Shown here: positions 1 to 12,927 of the stretch, piece by piece | Layout of the letters: each line of letters begins with the position of its first letter | How positions within the stretch are numbered: the stretch's first letter is position 1 | From: Lathyrus oleraceus | Taxonomy: Eukaryota; Streptophyta; Magnoliopsida; Fabales; Fabaceae | Reading direction: 5' to 3' | DNA length: 64,000 nucleotides | NCBI RefSeq assembly: GCF_024323335.1 | Contig: NC_066584.1 | Span: forward strand, 274,389,618 to 274,453,617 | Notes under the pieces: model-generated | What the model was told of the DNA's origin: nothing | The model's input: only the letters and a program-made list of their open reading frames with translations | Database searches by the model: none | Position numbers and translations under genes: made by a program

Positions 1-166
1 GAAATTAAATATAAGTTAGGGCCCATGTGAAATAATTAAAAGATTAATATTAGGTTAATATTAATAGAGGGATAATGGAGCTAGTTTTACCAGTACGTGC
101 AATTGGAAATTAGGAGAAAGAATTTTTATGAGACAAAGACAAAAACAAGGGTTGGTGAGGGAAAGA

Positions 167-3100
167 TGTCGCACCTCGAAAAAAATGCAATCCCTCGCGA
201 TGGACGCGGAAAAATGTTAGTTCGAATAGAGTCGCCACCGAACTTTATTCATTCCAATGAAGGAATAGGAAAATATTGATAAAACCTTTAAAAAATAGAA
301 TAATGGTTGTCGCAACCATATTCGGGTTCGGGAGTTGATTACGCAAGGGGAAGGTATTAGCACCCCTCACGTCTGTTGTACTCAACGGGAAGCTTTTAGT
401 TCAATTTTTCAATTTGAGGGTTAACTTATGTTGTTTTTTTTCTTCGAGTAATTAGAGTTGATAATAGATATGGATGAAGACCTCAGAAGGGAGAAAAGGG
501 AGGTTTTTTATTAGTATGCTCGCCAAGATCTCGCAATCTCATGCCTACATATCCTTATGGTACAATAAGGAAATCAGAGCATTCGTAGTTCGGGGACTAC
601 GATTAATTGGTGTGTTTTGTTTTATGAACGATTGTGCAGGTCGGCGTTCTAACGGCTAAACATTGGCCAGTCTACTCTCGGTGGAGGCTTAAGCATTCGT
701 TTGTTGTGCGCATTAGAAAGGATTAAACAGTGTTCTTTTGAAAAAGGGTTTTGGTCACACGGGAGTGACAAGTTGAATTAATGTGTTGGGTGTTTTATTT
801 TATTGGTTTTGATTGCACGGGGGTAAGGACAGATAGATTTGATGTGTTAAGATATTTTTGGTTGGATAACGATTACTCGGATTATCGAGTAAGATAACTC
901 ATATCCTAATAGTCGGGAAAGGGAATAAAAGACTCTAGACCACTTTCTTCTTTCATCCTTAATTATGAAAGGATTTAATGATAATTAAGGTGTTTTGAAT
1001 GGATGACGAATACTCGGATAGTCGAGTAAGACAACTCGTATCCTAATAATCGAGAAAGGGAATAGAAGACTCTAGACCACTTTCTTTTTCATCTGAGCAA
1101 TTATGAAAATAGGTTTATGTATGGTTGATGTATTTTATAATGAACGACGAGTACTTAAATGGCTGAGTAAGACAACTCATATCCAAGCATTTGAGAAGAG
1201 GAATTGAAAACTCAATACCATCTCCCTTTTCGTATAGTTTGTTATGAAATGATTTGATTAATTTATTAATTTGTGGAAAATGACAATTGTTCGACTGACC
1301 GAGTAAGAGAACTCGTATTCAAACAATCGATGAGAGAAGTTGAAAACTCAAAGCTATCTCCCTTTTCATTTCGCTTATTATAAAAGTGATTCGATTTGAT
1401 TGTGCTTAGATGGATAGAAGTGACGGCCATTTGACTAACCGAGTAAGAGAACTCGTATTCAAATAATCGAGGAGAGGAGTTGAAAACTCAAAACCATCCC
1501 CCTTTTTATTTCCAAATGAAATGGTGTTTGATTGTGATTGGGTATTTCAATTAATTTTGAATAAGAGTACTCGTCATTGGATCGAGGTTTTTAATTTACG
1601 TTTGTTGGTTAATTAAATTAAGTAGTGCATCAATCATCTACTCGATTAATTAACAACCGAGCAGGTCTCATTGTAAGAAAGCCCAAGCGTAAGCTATGTG
1701 AGGTTGATGGCGATGCTAAAAGTGATCGATTTACAAAGGTATTTGAAACGAGGACTCTACGTTGAATTGAGAAACATATGATCTTTAGTGGATTTGGATT
1801 GAATGATGAAATGGAGTGAGAACAGGCTTGCATTATGAAATGGAAGACAATGGTGAAATAAATCGGTCCATTTTTTAATTAACGAAATCACTTGACTAAA
1901 ATTTGGTTAAATCGATTAATTAAATTAATTAAAATTAATTATCCAAATTATTTAATTAAATCAAATAATCAGGTTAATAAAATTAATTAATCCGAATTAA
2001 CTAACTAAAAAAAATTTAATTAAATAATTTGATTCAAATGAAAGTGGAATAAATAACAATGATGATTTTAAAAAAAAACGATAATGTGCTCAAAACCGAT
2101 TTGCACGAAATGACAACACGATTAATGTCATTCGCAATATCATAACGCAGTGAAAGTATTCTTTTGATGTATTGGATTTTTTGGTGGCTTAACGACATGT
2201 AAATGTCGAATCCATTAATTTAATCGGGCTAGAAAGATGGGATGAACTGACAATACAAAATTATATTTTGCATATTACTAACTTTAGGAGGTGCAAAAAT
2301 AAAGGGGGGCCTAGACATCACCATGGGTTTAAAGCCCAAATCCAAATCCACCTTAGCTCTTTTTAAATCATGAAAATGGGATAAAAAACACATGAATATG
2401 TAAAAACAAATAAGTGAGTACAGTAAAACACGTTAATGTCATAAGTTATGTGGCAATTCTTCTCCATACTCATCTCATGGACCAATAATATGGTGGCATT
2501 TGGCATACAAATAATAGAGAGCAAAACATCTTCTTCCTCTAGCCCTCAATAAAACGCAGAATAAGAAATAAAGAAAAATTCCTTCTATCTTAAATTCAAA
2601 ATAGTCTCACTGCCAAACAAACCAAAATAGAACAAAGCTCGTTTTTTTAAACTTTTAAAACACTGTTTTTCTTAACAAAATCAGTACTTAAAAATTTGCA
2701 ATCAGAAAGTACATAATAAAACCTCACAATACAAGAGGTGTGTAATAAAACCAAATTGGAACTGAATAGAATCTTAAATTTGTGCACAACCAAAAACGAA
2801 TTTCTAAACACAAAATACATTTGATATAACCGTATTGAAATGCGGCAATATAAACCAACAACCCAATCGAATTAAGATGTAAACTCAAAGAAGAAAATCT
2901 AACCTTATGTCATGAAATTGATCCTTTTGCGAAGACGAGCTTTAATATTGTTATAGTTTCGGCTCAAACTCGTGTAATCGGACTGTGAGCAGAGTTGTGT
3001 TATTGTTGTTGTTGTCAGCAGATGGAGTTTCGCGGCGGAAAGTTTTGTTGGGTTGTTCCGAAGGAAAAGGACGACGGTGGGTTTATGGCAAAAGAAAATG

Positions 3101-4716
3101 GTGTTGGTGTTGTTGGTTTATTGAAGGTTAACGGCGGATTTGGATGTTGAAAGATGAGTGGAGATGAAATGATGTTTGGGTCGCTGATGTGTCGTTGAGG
3201 GAGAAGAGGGAACGATTTACACTTGTGGTTGAGGCGTGAAAGAAACAAAGGAAGTTTTGTGCGTGCAGCTGGAGGAACGAATGAGAGTTACGGTGGTTGG
3301 GTTTTGGATCGGAAGAGGGGTGGTGATCTTGGGCGGCGGCATTGGTTTGTTCGTCGGAGAGATTATGGTGTTGGAAGGGAGATCGTTTAGGTTTGGAGGT
3401 TATGAGACGGAAGTTATGGTGGAAGGCGGAGGGTTGAAGGAGGAAGAACGGTGAAAAAGGTGGAGTTTGGTGTTATGGGTTTGTGACGGTCGGGTTTTTC
3501 GACGATGAGCATGAAGGTGGTGTGGATTTGTGAAGGTGATGAAGGTTGGTGAGGCATTTAATGGAGATTCGGGTGAGGTGAGTTGTTGGACGGCGAGGGC
3601 AATGTGTGAGGTAAGAAGAAAAAACGCGAACGGAGGGAGGTTGTAATAGTTAGGAACGAAGGTGGTTGCACGGTGGGAGGATGATGAATAGTGAAGCGGA
3701 GGGTGCTTATTGGAGTATGGACGGATGAGGAAAGAGACGAAAAGGTTTATTAATTTTCTTTTCTTCTTCTTAGAGAGATGGAGTCTGAGAGAGTAGAGGG
3801 AGTAGGTTAGTCCACCTAATCCAGTGGGTGACTCTCAGTGCCCTTAAAATGCATTTTTTGATAACGCTTAAAGAACGTTTTTCTTTTTCTTCCATTGAGA
3901 CGTGTCCTCCCATTGGTGGTCCTTCAAGGACCGTTAGGAGTGGATCCCCTTTCTCCAGCTGGAAAACGAAAGAAATCCCCTCTTTTACTGCCACGTGTTC
4001 CCTTATCTCCTCAATGGCCATTCTTCTTATCCAATTAGGTGACTCATTAGGGGCCTCACGTGAACTCACATGCGATGCTGGTTGTGGATGAGATGAGAAA
4101 GAATGTGTTGCTTTTCAAATCTTTTTCTTTTATTGCATATTAGGAATAAGTTTTCAATAACAAAATAAAAATTAATTAAAATACCTATTAAAACCTAAAA
4201 TATATACTCACTTAATCCTAATGAAATTTATTGATTTTTAATAGAAGAACAAAATCAAAACGATCCAAAATGAATAAAAGTTGGGCACCAATATGCTCGA
4301 AAAATTAAATCGGACGCACCAAAATGATCAGCACGAAATATACTTATTAAAAAAATGCAGCGTTTCTTTTAATTTTGAAATAAATTTTCACCGGTTAAAA
4401 AGCTCAGGCGGACCAAAATGCGACCGAAAGAGTCGTCGAAAAATATAACAAGCACACCAGATTAAACTATGTGAATCATAGATTAATAATACTGATGTCT
4501 GCAATTTTGATTTTGAAACTTTTTACCCGCTGATTTTGCCCGTTCTTGAGAAATGATTTAACCAATTTGTCTGTAATTTTCAATAATTTATTTCGACTGA
4601 TATTTCAGGTATTATTCATGATGAAATGCATGTCAAGTTGTGCATATGATGCAAATTAAAAATGAAATCGAATTTACGGAAATTTAAAAGTGTCTGGACA
4701 AAATTGGGGTATGACA
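167..4716 (+). mobile_element. Probable solo LTR of an Ogre/Tat-type Ty3-gypsy element
   Basis: The segment begins TGTCGCACCTCG and ends GGGGTATGACA, so it has TG...CA termini. The flanks are AAAGA on the left (162-166) and AAAGG on the right (4717-4721), a 5 bp target duplication with one difference. The first 300 bases hold the phrases (GAGTCGCCACCGAACTTTATT-like, then a GGAAGGTATTAGCACCCCTCACG-like stretch) that I know from the start of legume Ogre LTRs. Length is about 4.55 kb, which suits the multi-kilobase LTRs of that lineage. No primer-binding site follows the right end and no gag/pol lies on either side, so a solo LTR left by LTR-LTR recombination is the simplest reading. The small ORFs inside it are not genes. 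The family name is from memory and no alignment was run. Confidence 0.72.
861..1560 (+). repeat. Tandem repeat of about 138 bp, five diverged copies, inside the solo LTR
   Basis: Copies start near 861, 1001, 1140, 1278 and 1412. Each contains a core like CGAGTAAGANAACTCRTATYC followed by GAAAACTC/GAAGACTC and a CCATCTCCCTTTT-like stretch. The repeat lies in the 5' third of the LTR. The last copies resemble each other more than the first ones, which suggests stepwise amplification. Confidence 0.75.
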
Positions 4717-6368
4717 AAAGGAAGTCATAACTAGAACTTTCACTTGCTGAAAATTGAGGTAAGGGGAGATTGATTATAATATGGATGTATATTTTGCATA
4801 GAGGATATAGAGAGGTCCTTACTCTCTACTTCTTCCATTTCCTTTCCTCTATTAATGGATTTTTTGAGATTACAGATGGTTGTGAAAACTTCTCCAATCA
4901 ATTGTGTTGATTGTTGACATTTGATGTTGTTGTTATGATGAATTTGTTTAAGAAATTTGTCTACATTTAACTGATTAGTTATGAGTTAATGGTTGTTCAT
5001 TATATGTCATGATATCCATAAAATTGATGATGATAGTATATGATTTTGTTGGTACCAATCTGTAATATATTGTGAATTTTCTATTTTAATCATTGGATAA
5101 TTATCGTCTGTCGAATTCTGAGATCAAGGGTTTTTACAGAATCGGAACCGGAGGTCCGGAAGGCCTCCAATGGTGAAAATGTATTTCTGGATTGTTTTCA
5201 TGCCTGTAACGGATTACACACTGAGTGTAACTGGTTACCACTATTTAGGGCGGGAAATTGCATAATTGAAAATGACGTAACTTGAGTTTCGTGACTCCTT
5301 TTGAGGCGCGATTCAAAGCGTTGGAAATCTAACACATATTACTATATCTTGGTGATGTCCTAAGAGTTTAATTTTTTGTATATGATTAATGATGATTTAG
5401 AAAGGGGTTAATGGTTATGATTGTGTTCTAATGATTGATATCTTTGTGTATTCAATTTGAAATTGTAACCGATGTAGCTTTATGATTGGCATTATTATGT
5501 TCTTGTTTAATTGATAGTGTCAGTTCATAGAGGGAACATATAATATGTGATGACCTTATATTGGCAATAATGATGTTGATGTTATTGGTTTAGTGTTGCA
5601 ACCAATTTATGTGATGTTATTGGTTTAGCGTTGTAACCAATATAAGTGATGTTATTAGTTTAGTATTGCAACCAATTGATGTTAATGTTGTTGGTTTAGT
5701 GTTGTAAACAGTCTCTAGTAATCATTTTAAAGTTATAATTAGTTGTGAGTTGTGAAGTTGGTGGTGGTGGTGGTGATACCTTCGTGCATATGCGTGTTGT
5801 TGCATTGCATGCATCATGTATATTAGAGATAGATGAGTCGCGATCTAGTGTTGTGATCATGACGTATCCGATATAGTGTTGTGATCTGGACATGTAGTCA
5901 GGTTTAGAAATGTAACTTAACGAGTGGATGACCTCAGTAACATAACTTTGAACTTTCAAAATTTGGTATCACATGCATTGAAGTAGAGTCGAGTAGTGCA
6001 TTGCATACATAAATCTTATTGCTTGATTAATTGTTGTCTGGTTAAGTTTACTGATATTGAGAATACTTGTGTGTTATTAATCATTATTGTACTTTGAACC
6101 GTTATCATATATATAAACTTGTTTAGATCATATTTCCCTTTAATTTCTAGTTTCATTTTCATTTTAATGTGTATTAGTATTAAACTTGTTGCTTTCTGTT
6201 AAACAAAAATGATTTAAATTGCATAGCAAGAATTTTCTTATTTAAAAAGTTTTTTTTTTAAATTTGATTTAGGTCAATTGTTTTTTTAGTTTTGGTCTTT
6301 ATGAATATATTTTTGTTTATATGTGAGCCATAACATAATATCAATTATCAATAATCGTTTATTTTTAG
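4717..6368. other. Non-coding, repeat-like stretch
   Basis: I see no supported gene. The part at 5100-5350 contains phrases such as GTAACTGGTTACC and GTAACGGATTAC that remind me of legume retrotransposon LTRs, but no ends could be fixed. A short tandem array at 5578-5710 is listed separately. From 6000 onward the sequence is plain AT-rich and leads into the hAT pseudogene. Confidence 0.4.
5578..5710 (+). repeat. Tandem repeat of about 35 bp, four copies
   Basis: Four head-to-tail copies of a unit with the core GTTATTGGTTTAGTGTTGCA plus ACCAAT, starting near 5581, 5611, 5646 and 5686. Units differ by a few substitutions each. A related GTGTTGTGATC phrase recurs twice at 5850-5890. Confidence 0.75.
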
Positions 6369-8619
6369 ATGGAAAGTTCTTTCGGTATCATCCAATTAAG
6401 AGAATTAGAAATTAGCTATTCTCCCATACAACATGAAAACACTCCTATTAATAGTGTGAGAAATTTTGAGAATTATCGATCTCAACCCGCATCTGATAGT
6501 GTTCCTCCTATTACTGGTGATGTTGATGCTTATGAAATGACCAAAGATGGTAAAAGAAAACTAACGTTATTTTTCTGGAATCACTTCAAAAGAAAAACAA
6601 TTAATGGAGAGGAAATATTTGTGTATAATTATTGCAACAAAGCTTTAACGGGTAAAAAAAATGATGGAACTAAGCATTTGAGTAGATATTTTGAAGCTTG
6701 TAAAAGAAGGCCATATAAAGATACAAGACAATCAATCTTGGTGAGAGAACTTAAAAAGGTAGATGGGTCATCTAGTTATCTGAGTAACTATCATTTGACC
6801 CTGAAAAATCAAGAAAGCGATTTGCTTCTATGATAATAATTCATGAATATCCACTTTCAATAGTTGATCATTTGGATTTTAGAGCATATTTAGAAGGTCT
6901 TCAACCTTTGTTCGAAGTTCCTAGTCGAAACACGGCTAAAAGTGATATTATCAAAATATATAAAAATGAAAAGTTGAAAACTATGGGACCTTTAGACAAG
7001 ATTGAGAGTAAAATTGCTTTAACGTCAGATATGTAGACTGCTAGCAACCAAAAGAAATTAAGGGTATAAGACCATTACAACTCACTACATTGATGATGAT
7101 TGGGATATGCAAAGTCGTATTTTAAGGTATGATATTTATAATATTTTTGTTAACCGTATCTTACATGTAGAATTTTGAAGTGTATTAATATCTAATAAAT
7201 TATATTGCATAATAGGTTTGTGTATGTAGAATATCCACATAGAGCTGAAATTATCTTAAACAAATTATTTGAATGTGTAATGACTTGGAATATTGATAGA
7301 AAGTTGTCAAACATCATTTTGGATAATTGTAACACTAACGATTATGTTGTTGGTATGTTTCTAAACAACCTTGATAGTTATACTTTTATGCTTGATGGTC
7401 AGTTATTTTATATGAATGTTGCGCTCATATTTTAAATTTAATTGCTCAATATGGTTTAAGTGTTCTTGGAGATGACATAGAGAAGGTTATAAATAATGTG
7501 GCCTTTTGAACAACCACACCTAAGAGAGAATAAACTTTTAGAGAAGCCAAATAAAAGTTTCAATCACAAAGAAATTAATTCTTGATTGCAAAACTAGGTG
7601 GAATTCTACTTATCACATGCTTGTTGTTGCATAGCTTATAAGGATGTTTTTATTCCTTTAAAAATAAGAGAGAATTTATATACACTGTTGCCTACAACAA
7701 GCGAGTGGGAAACTGCAAAAGAAATATGTAATAGATTACAAGTCTTTAATCGTGTAACTAAGATGTTTTCAAGTACACGATATCCCACAAAAAACATATT
7801 TTTTTTTCTTTAGTTTGTGAAATAAAACTATCTTTGAAGAAGTGAGAGACTTGCTCTATTGAGGCAATTAAAAATATGTCTTAAAAAATGATAGGTAAGT
7901 TTAACAAATATTGGTTGGTTATTCATGGAATTATGGGAATTGCAATGGTTTTGGATCCAAGATATAAAATGAAGTTATTAGAGTACTTCTTTCATTTACT
8001 TTATGGAAATACATCTTCAACTCAAATTAACAACATCAAACAATTATGCTTCTCATTGTTTAAAGAATATCAAGCCAAAATCAACATGATGGTTGAAACT
8101 TCAACAGAAAAGTCAAATGACATTGATTCATATTTAGATAATGTTTTTAATAACAATTATCTCAGTGGTTATGACTCATTTGTCAATGATACTAGTGATA
8201 TACAATTAAAATCTGAACTATATATCTACTTGGAAGAGAAGGTATTGCCTAGGAGTGTCACATTTCATATACTTGGATGGTGGAAAACAAATGGAATTAA
8301 GCATCTGACTTTGCAAAAAATTGCTAAAGATATTTTGGCCATCTCAATTTCAACAGTTGCTTCAAAATCTGCTTTTAGCATAGATGACAGGTTATTATGT
8401 CATCACCGTTCTAAGTTTCATGAAAATACTTTGGAGGCACTTATGTGTGCACAAAGTTGGATGAAGAATGAAAAGAAAGGTAAAAAAAATTTACATTTAT
8501 ATATTTGTTCAATGAAACTTTTGTTTAGTTTTATTTTTTCCAGCTTCTATTGGTATGATCAGACCCAAGCAATATTTGCATATGAAAGACAAGCGATTGC
8601 ATTCTTTTCAAAATTCTGA
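6369..8619 (+). pseudogene. hAT-family transposase (BED zinc finger type), decayed
   Basis: The reading is broken into pieces at 6369-6833, 6830-7036, 7205-7435, 7598-7813 and 7888-8619. The first piece has a weak BED-finger segment (WNHFKRK..., then CNKALTGKKNDGTKHLSRYF), with a Y where the first cysteine of the pair should be. The middle pieces match the RNase-H-like core of plant RICESLEEPER/DAYSLEEPER-type proteins (NIILDNCNTND, SEWETAKEICNRL, MVLDPRYKMKLLEYFF). The end carries the hAT dimerisation region (LAISISTVASKSAFSIDDR). Plausible introns lie near 7127-7214 (GT...AG) and 8478-8543. Frame breaks at several points, including near 7440-7600 and 7815-7885, rule out a single product. 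Terminal inverted repeats were not found. In the family this protein cuts and pastes the element's own DNA; here it is almost certainly inactive. Confidence 0.75.
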
Positions 8620-8816
8620 TTCTGAAAAGAGGTAAAATAATTTTTAGAAAATATATTATTATGACTACAGTTTTTTTGTTATTAACTACAACATTTTAAT
8701 ATAAAGTATTTTATTTTTTCACGATATGAAGAACGCAACTTCAGTTACAAATTAATGACTATATTTTATTTTTCATTGCATAACTCTATTACATTTCATA
8801 TGATTGCAATATACAT

Positions 8817-8927
8817 TTTTATTTATATATTTGGTATGAGTTTTATTTTTCTAAATACTATGGTTTATAATATTTTATGAGTTAATTTGAAGAATTTTGA
8901 ATCACATTTAAATTTAATTTGATGTTT

Positions 8928-8959
<32 letters not shown>

Positions 8960-9152
8960 ACTACGAATAATGGATACGGGTACAGACATGTGGACAATCT
9001 TTAAGAACAGACAATATACTGTCTTTTCCAAAAAATATTCATTGTCATCCCTATATAACCACCAATTATTTAACGAATTTAAAAATATGAAATTTGCCTA
9101 ATATAGGACGGAAGTAAGTAACTAACAATTACTAGAAATGATTTGCAAATAT
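8817..9152 (+). repeat. Direct repeat, left copy, flanking the Ogre-like fragment
   Basis: This stretch (TTGGTATGAGTTTTATTTTT ... AGAAATGATTTGCAAATATA) recurs at 12928-13362. This copy lacks about 90 bp present in the right copy around the GGATAC...GGACAATCTTTAAG part. The repeated sequence is AT-rich, non-coding and unlike an LTR. Confidence 0.85.
8925..8958 (+). repeat. (TTTA)n microsatellite
   Basis: About eight uninterrupted TTTA units inside the left direct repeat. The right copy has a shorter, broken version. Confidence 0.85.
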
Positions 9153-9159
9153 ACTCCTC

Positions 9160-10776
9160 AGGGCACACATTTTCCTTTTACAGCAAGGCTAACTTTCAAA
9201 TGCATGAATAATATGGCGGAGTATGAGGCCTGTATCATGGGTTTGGAAGAGTGTATTGATCTTAGGATCAAACATCTCAATGTTTATGGTGATTAGGCCC
9301 TTGTTGTTAATCAAATTAAGGGTGAATGGGAGGAGGATTTCAACGTTCTTTACTGAGGTTGACTTCCATCATATTCCTCGAGATGAGAATCGGATGGCAG
9401 ATGCTCTTGTTACGCTTGCTTCGATGATTGTGGTGAAATATTGGAATGAAGTCCCTAATATCACTGTGATGCGTTTGGATAGACCAGCTCATGTATTTGC
9501 AGTTGAAGAAGTGAAAGATGATAAGCCATGGTATTATGATATCAAAAGCTTTCTCCAAAGTCAGATTTACCCGCCTGGGGCATTTGTTAAAGATAAGAAG
9601 ACTTTAAGGAGATTATCTGACAGTTTCTACCTCAATGGTGACGTGCTTTATAAGAGGAATTTTGACATGGTTTTGCTCAGATGCGTGGATAGACACGAAG
9701 CAGACCTGTTGATGACTGAAGTCCATGAGGGTTCATTTGGTACTCATTCCAATGGACATGCCATGGCAAAGAAGATGTTGAGAGCAGGCTACTATTGGAT
9801 GACAATGGAGTCTGATTGCTGCAATTATGTGAATAAATGCCACAAGTGTCAGATTTATGCGAATAAGATTCATATTCCCCCGACACTTTTGAATGTTATT
9901 TCATCACCATGGTCTTTCTCCATGTGGGGAATTGACATGATTGGCATGATAGAGCCAAAGGCGTCAAACGGTCACCGTTTCATTCTCGTAGCAATTGATT
10001 ACTTCACCAAGTGAGTTGAAGCGGCATCGTATGCGAATGTGACCAGGAAGGTGGTTGTGAAGTTTATCAAGAATCAACTCATATGTCGTTATGGTGTACC
10101 AGACAAGATCATTACTGATAATGGATCTAACTTGAACAACAAGATGATGAAAGAGTTGTGTAGCGAGTTCAAGATTGCACATCATAATTCTTCTCCCTAT
10201 AGACCCAAGATGAATGGGGTTGTTGAATATGCTAACAAGAACATCAAGAAGATTATCCAGAAGATGGTTGTTACATACAAAGATTGGCATGGGATGCTGC
10301 CATTTGCTCTGCATGGCTATCGTACATCTGTCCGCACTTCAACAGGGGCAACCCCTTTCTCTCTTGTATATGGCATGGAGGTTGTGCTCCCTGTGGAGGT
10401 TGAGATCCCATCAATGAGAGTCTTGATGGAAGCCAAGTTAACTGAGGTTGAATGGGTTCAGAGTCGTTATGACCAACTGAATTTGATTGAAGAGAAGAGA
10501 TTAACTGCCATGTACCATGGTCAGTTATATCAGCAAAGGATGAAGAAAGCCTTTGATAAGAAGTTCAAGCCTCGTGTGTTTCGAGAAGGTGACCTCGTGC
10601 TCAAGAAAGTTTTATCTTTCGCGCCCGATTCCAGGGGAAAGTGGACTCCAAACTATGAAGGTTCATATGTTGTTAACAGAGCCTTTTCAGGCAGTGCTTT
10701 GATACTTACAACTATGGATGGGGAGGATTTCGCTCGTCCTGTGAATTCAGATGCAGTCAAGAAATACTTCGCCTAA
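9160..10776 (+). pseudogene. Ogre/Tat-type pol fragment: RNase H and integrase
   Basis: The order is RNase H remnant (9160-9360, broken by a stop near 9295 and a frame shift), linker (FHHIPRDENRMADAL), HHCC zinc-binding region (HEGSFGTH...CHKCQIYA, 9720-9855), integrase catalytic core and C-terminal tail. The core shows the expected acidic triad: D in WGIDMIG, D in ITDNGSN and E in NGVVEYANKNIKK. A single TGA at 10012-10014 in place of the usual tryptophan codon (YFTK-stop-VEAA) splits an otherwise continuous frame from 9223 to 10776. The C-terminal part (REGDLVLKKV, then PNYEGSYVV) is intact to the natural stop. In the family this enzyme integrates the element cDNA. Upstream reverse transcriptase, protease and gag are absent. 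Confidence 0.88.
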
Positions 10777-11689
10777 AATAAAAACAGAATCGCTCATTAA
10801 GTTGAAAACCCGAAAGTGCGGCTTAGGCAAAAATGAGCGTCTCAGTGGATAGAAAACCTGAAAGGGTGGTCCAGGCAAAAGTTAGAGACATGAAAAAAAA
10901 TGATGAATATATATCCCGCTAGATTGAGTACCTCATCCTGGGGAAATCTAGGCAAAAATTAGGGATTTGGCAAGTAACTGCATCCTGACAAGACTTTGTT
11001 CTACCAGCTGTTATCTATCAAAGATTCTCACTCGGTCATCGTCAACTAAAGCTTCAAATACATTGGATTCAGAGTTGGTGGAGAAATGATCATTATGTTC
11101 AATATAGCCTTTTTCCAATATATATCACCAATTTCAAATTTGTAAAGATCCATGGAGTCTCTCCATTTGCGGACTACCATTCCATCAAATAAATTTGAGC
11201 CTTTATCCAATTCTTTGCACTCTTATTTCTTTTTGTTTAACAAATGTTTGCATGTTTTAATTGATAAATATCATTGTTTTAAACAAATAAGGTTTTTATA
11301 AACTGTTTTTAAACAAAGTGAACATTCACAATGACTGAAAGGATAAATGGAATGTCTTCAGTGCTCTCCCAAGGATAGTACGATTTCCAAAAGGGTAAGA
11401 CATTTGTTCACATTCTGGCATGTTTGTTTCCCCTTCATTATCTTTCAAGTTATCTCCCCAGCGAGCGTAGAGGAAGGTGATACATCATCAAATCTCCAGA
11501 GGGTCTGGAGTTTTGGCCTTGATCTTTTTAGAGATGTGTATACCTCTATCTCAAACATCCTCAACTCCCTAGAAAGTCTGAGTCTAGCATTTGTGTTTTA
11601 TCAAATTATATGGTTGTCATCCATTGAGTGGACTGATCTAAAATCCCTTATAGATTGATAAAAGTTGATATGTTATTTATTCATGAGGA

Positions 11690-12770
11690 AGTTGGTCTTC
11701 CCCTAGCATAAATGGAAATCTCCAGCAGGGTGAGCAGGGATTCCCAGCATGAGTAGAAGTCCTCAGCAGAGTGAGCATGTGTTCGCTGCATGGTTATCTT
11801 TTAGATATCTCCTCAACAGTATTTGCCTAGAGCAGTTGGTGAAGAGTTTATTCCTCTTTTCATCCCTAGCATGGCACGTGTTGATGGAGAATTCAGCCAA
11901 GACAGTTCCTCCGGAGATACTTGTAGTTATCCTCAGCAGGTTGGCTTGCAGTCTCTCCTCAGTAAGTTTGCTTACAACTCATCCTCAGTAGGGTTGCTCG
12001 CAGCAGACTGTCCCTGGTTGGATCGCCTACAGTCTATCCCCAGTGGAGTTGCCTAATCAGAGCCTGATAATTTGTTTTCCCCTCCTTATTGGAAAGTTTC
12101 CTCCTAGCAGAGCTGGTGGTGAAGATGTTGTGTCCATCCCCAGCGGAGCAGTGGTTCTCTCTCCTCCTAGCAGAGATATCTCTCCAGCAGATAAGAGGAA
12201 GTTGTTTTGATTGTTAAAACTTCTGTTTGGTGGTTGTTCCCCACAAAGTTTCATATCATTCCTTGATAAGTTCCCTAGTAAAGTTTCTTATTCAACGGAA
12301 AATCCCTGGCGATGACCCTGTATGTTCCCCAGTTGACGTTGCCTGATCCCAATTTGACATTAGCGTCCCCTCTGAGTGGAAGACATTTTCCAATATTGAG
12401 GAACTTTGAGGAAGTTGTATTGTTTCCTTCCCTAGCGGAGCAGTGTGTTCCTTCTCCCGATAGCAGAGATGTTTCTTCAGCGGTTAGAAGAGAATGCTTG
12501 ATTGATGTGTTTCTGTTTGGTGGTTGATCCCTACAGAATTTCATATTATTGCCTAATAAGATCCCCTAGTAGAATTCTTCTATGTCAGATCTTATCAATA
12601 TCTCTGCATGTTCCTGAGAATTGTTGGAGGATCCCCGGTAGTTGATATCTGTGACCTTTTGTCGATCCCCAGCAGCGATCTCTGATCCTCGGCAGTGGTC
12701 TTTGTTACCGGCGATGATTGGTGTTTCTTGGTATTTGATGCTCCCCACCAGATTTGATTTCTCCTGTGGG
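11690..12770 (+). repeat. Variable minisatellite of the Ogre 3' tail
   Basis: Many irregular short units of the type (T)CCCCAGCAGAGTTG, CCTCAGCAGGTTGG and CCTAGCAGAG, spaced about 25-60 bases. Tandem or variable repeats in the 3' untranslated region are a known habit of legume Ogre elements. Small overlapping ORFs on both strands here are artefacts of the repeat. Confidence 0.7.
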
Positions 12771-12927
12771 CCTGGCCTTTCTCTTTTGAGATGTTATACC
12801 AGATGTCCGGACCTATTTGTGTTAGATATGTCTGTTTGTCAGCATTAATCATACATAAACCACGCATATACATGCATAATCATAGCATTCAGATATTCAT
12901 GTTGCATTCTTTGCCATATATCTTTGC

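Larger units (their letters stand above)
9153..12927 (+). mobile_element. 3' portion of an Ogre/Tat-lineage Ty3-gypsy element, no LTRs
   Basis: The fragment starts abruptly inside the RNase H domain (GTHFPFTARLTFKC at about 9160). It continues through integrase to a stop at 10776 and then into a 2.1 kb non-coding 3' tail. The tail start (10790-10990) has the repeated GAAAACCCGAAAG...TTAGGCAAAAATGAGCG phrases typical of legume Ogre elements, and the rest is a CCCAGCAGAG-rich minisatellite. There is no LTR on either side. Instead the fragment lies between two copies of an unrelated direct repeat, so it is a captured or truncated piece, not an insertion with its own ends. Confidence 0.8.

Noticed and set aside
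97..659. Two ORFs of 60-61 residues near the window start
   Set aside because: They fall in or across the conserved non-coding start of an Ogre-type LTR; no motif.
3770..4091. Overlapping ORFs of 99 and 87 residues on opposite strands
   Set aside because: They lie within the non-coding part of the solo LTR, overlap each other and show no domain.
12057..12873. Several ORFs on both strands
   Set aside because: They arise from the CCCAGCAGAG minisatellite of the Ogre 3' tail.
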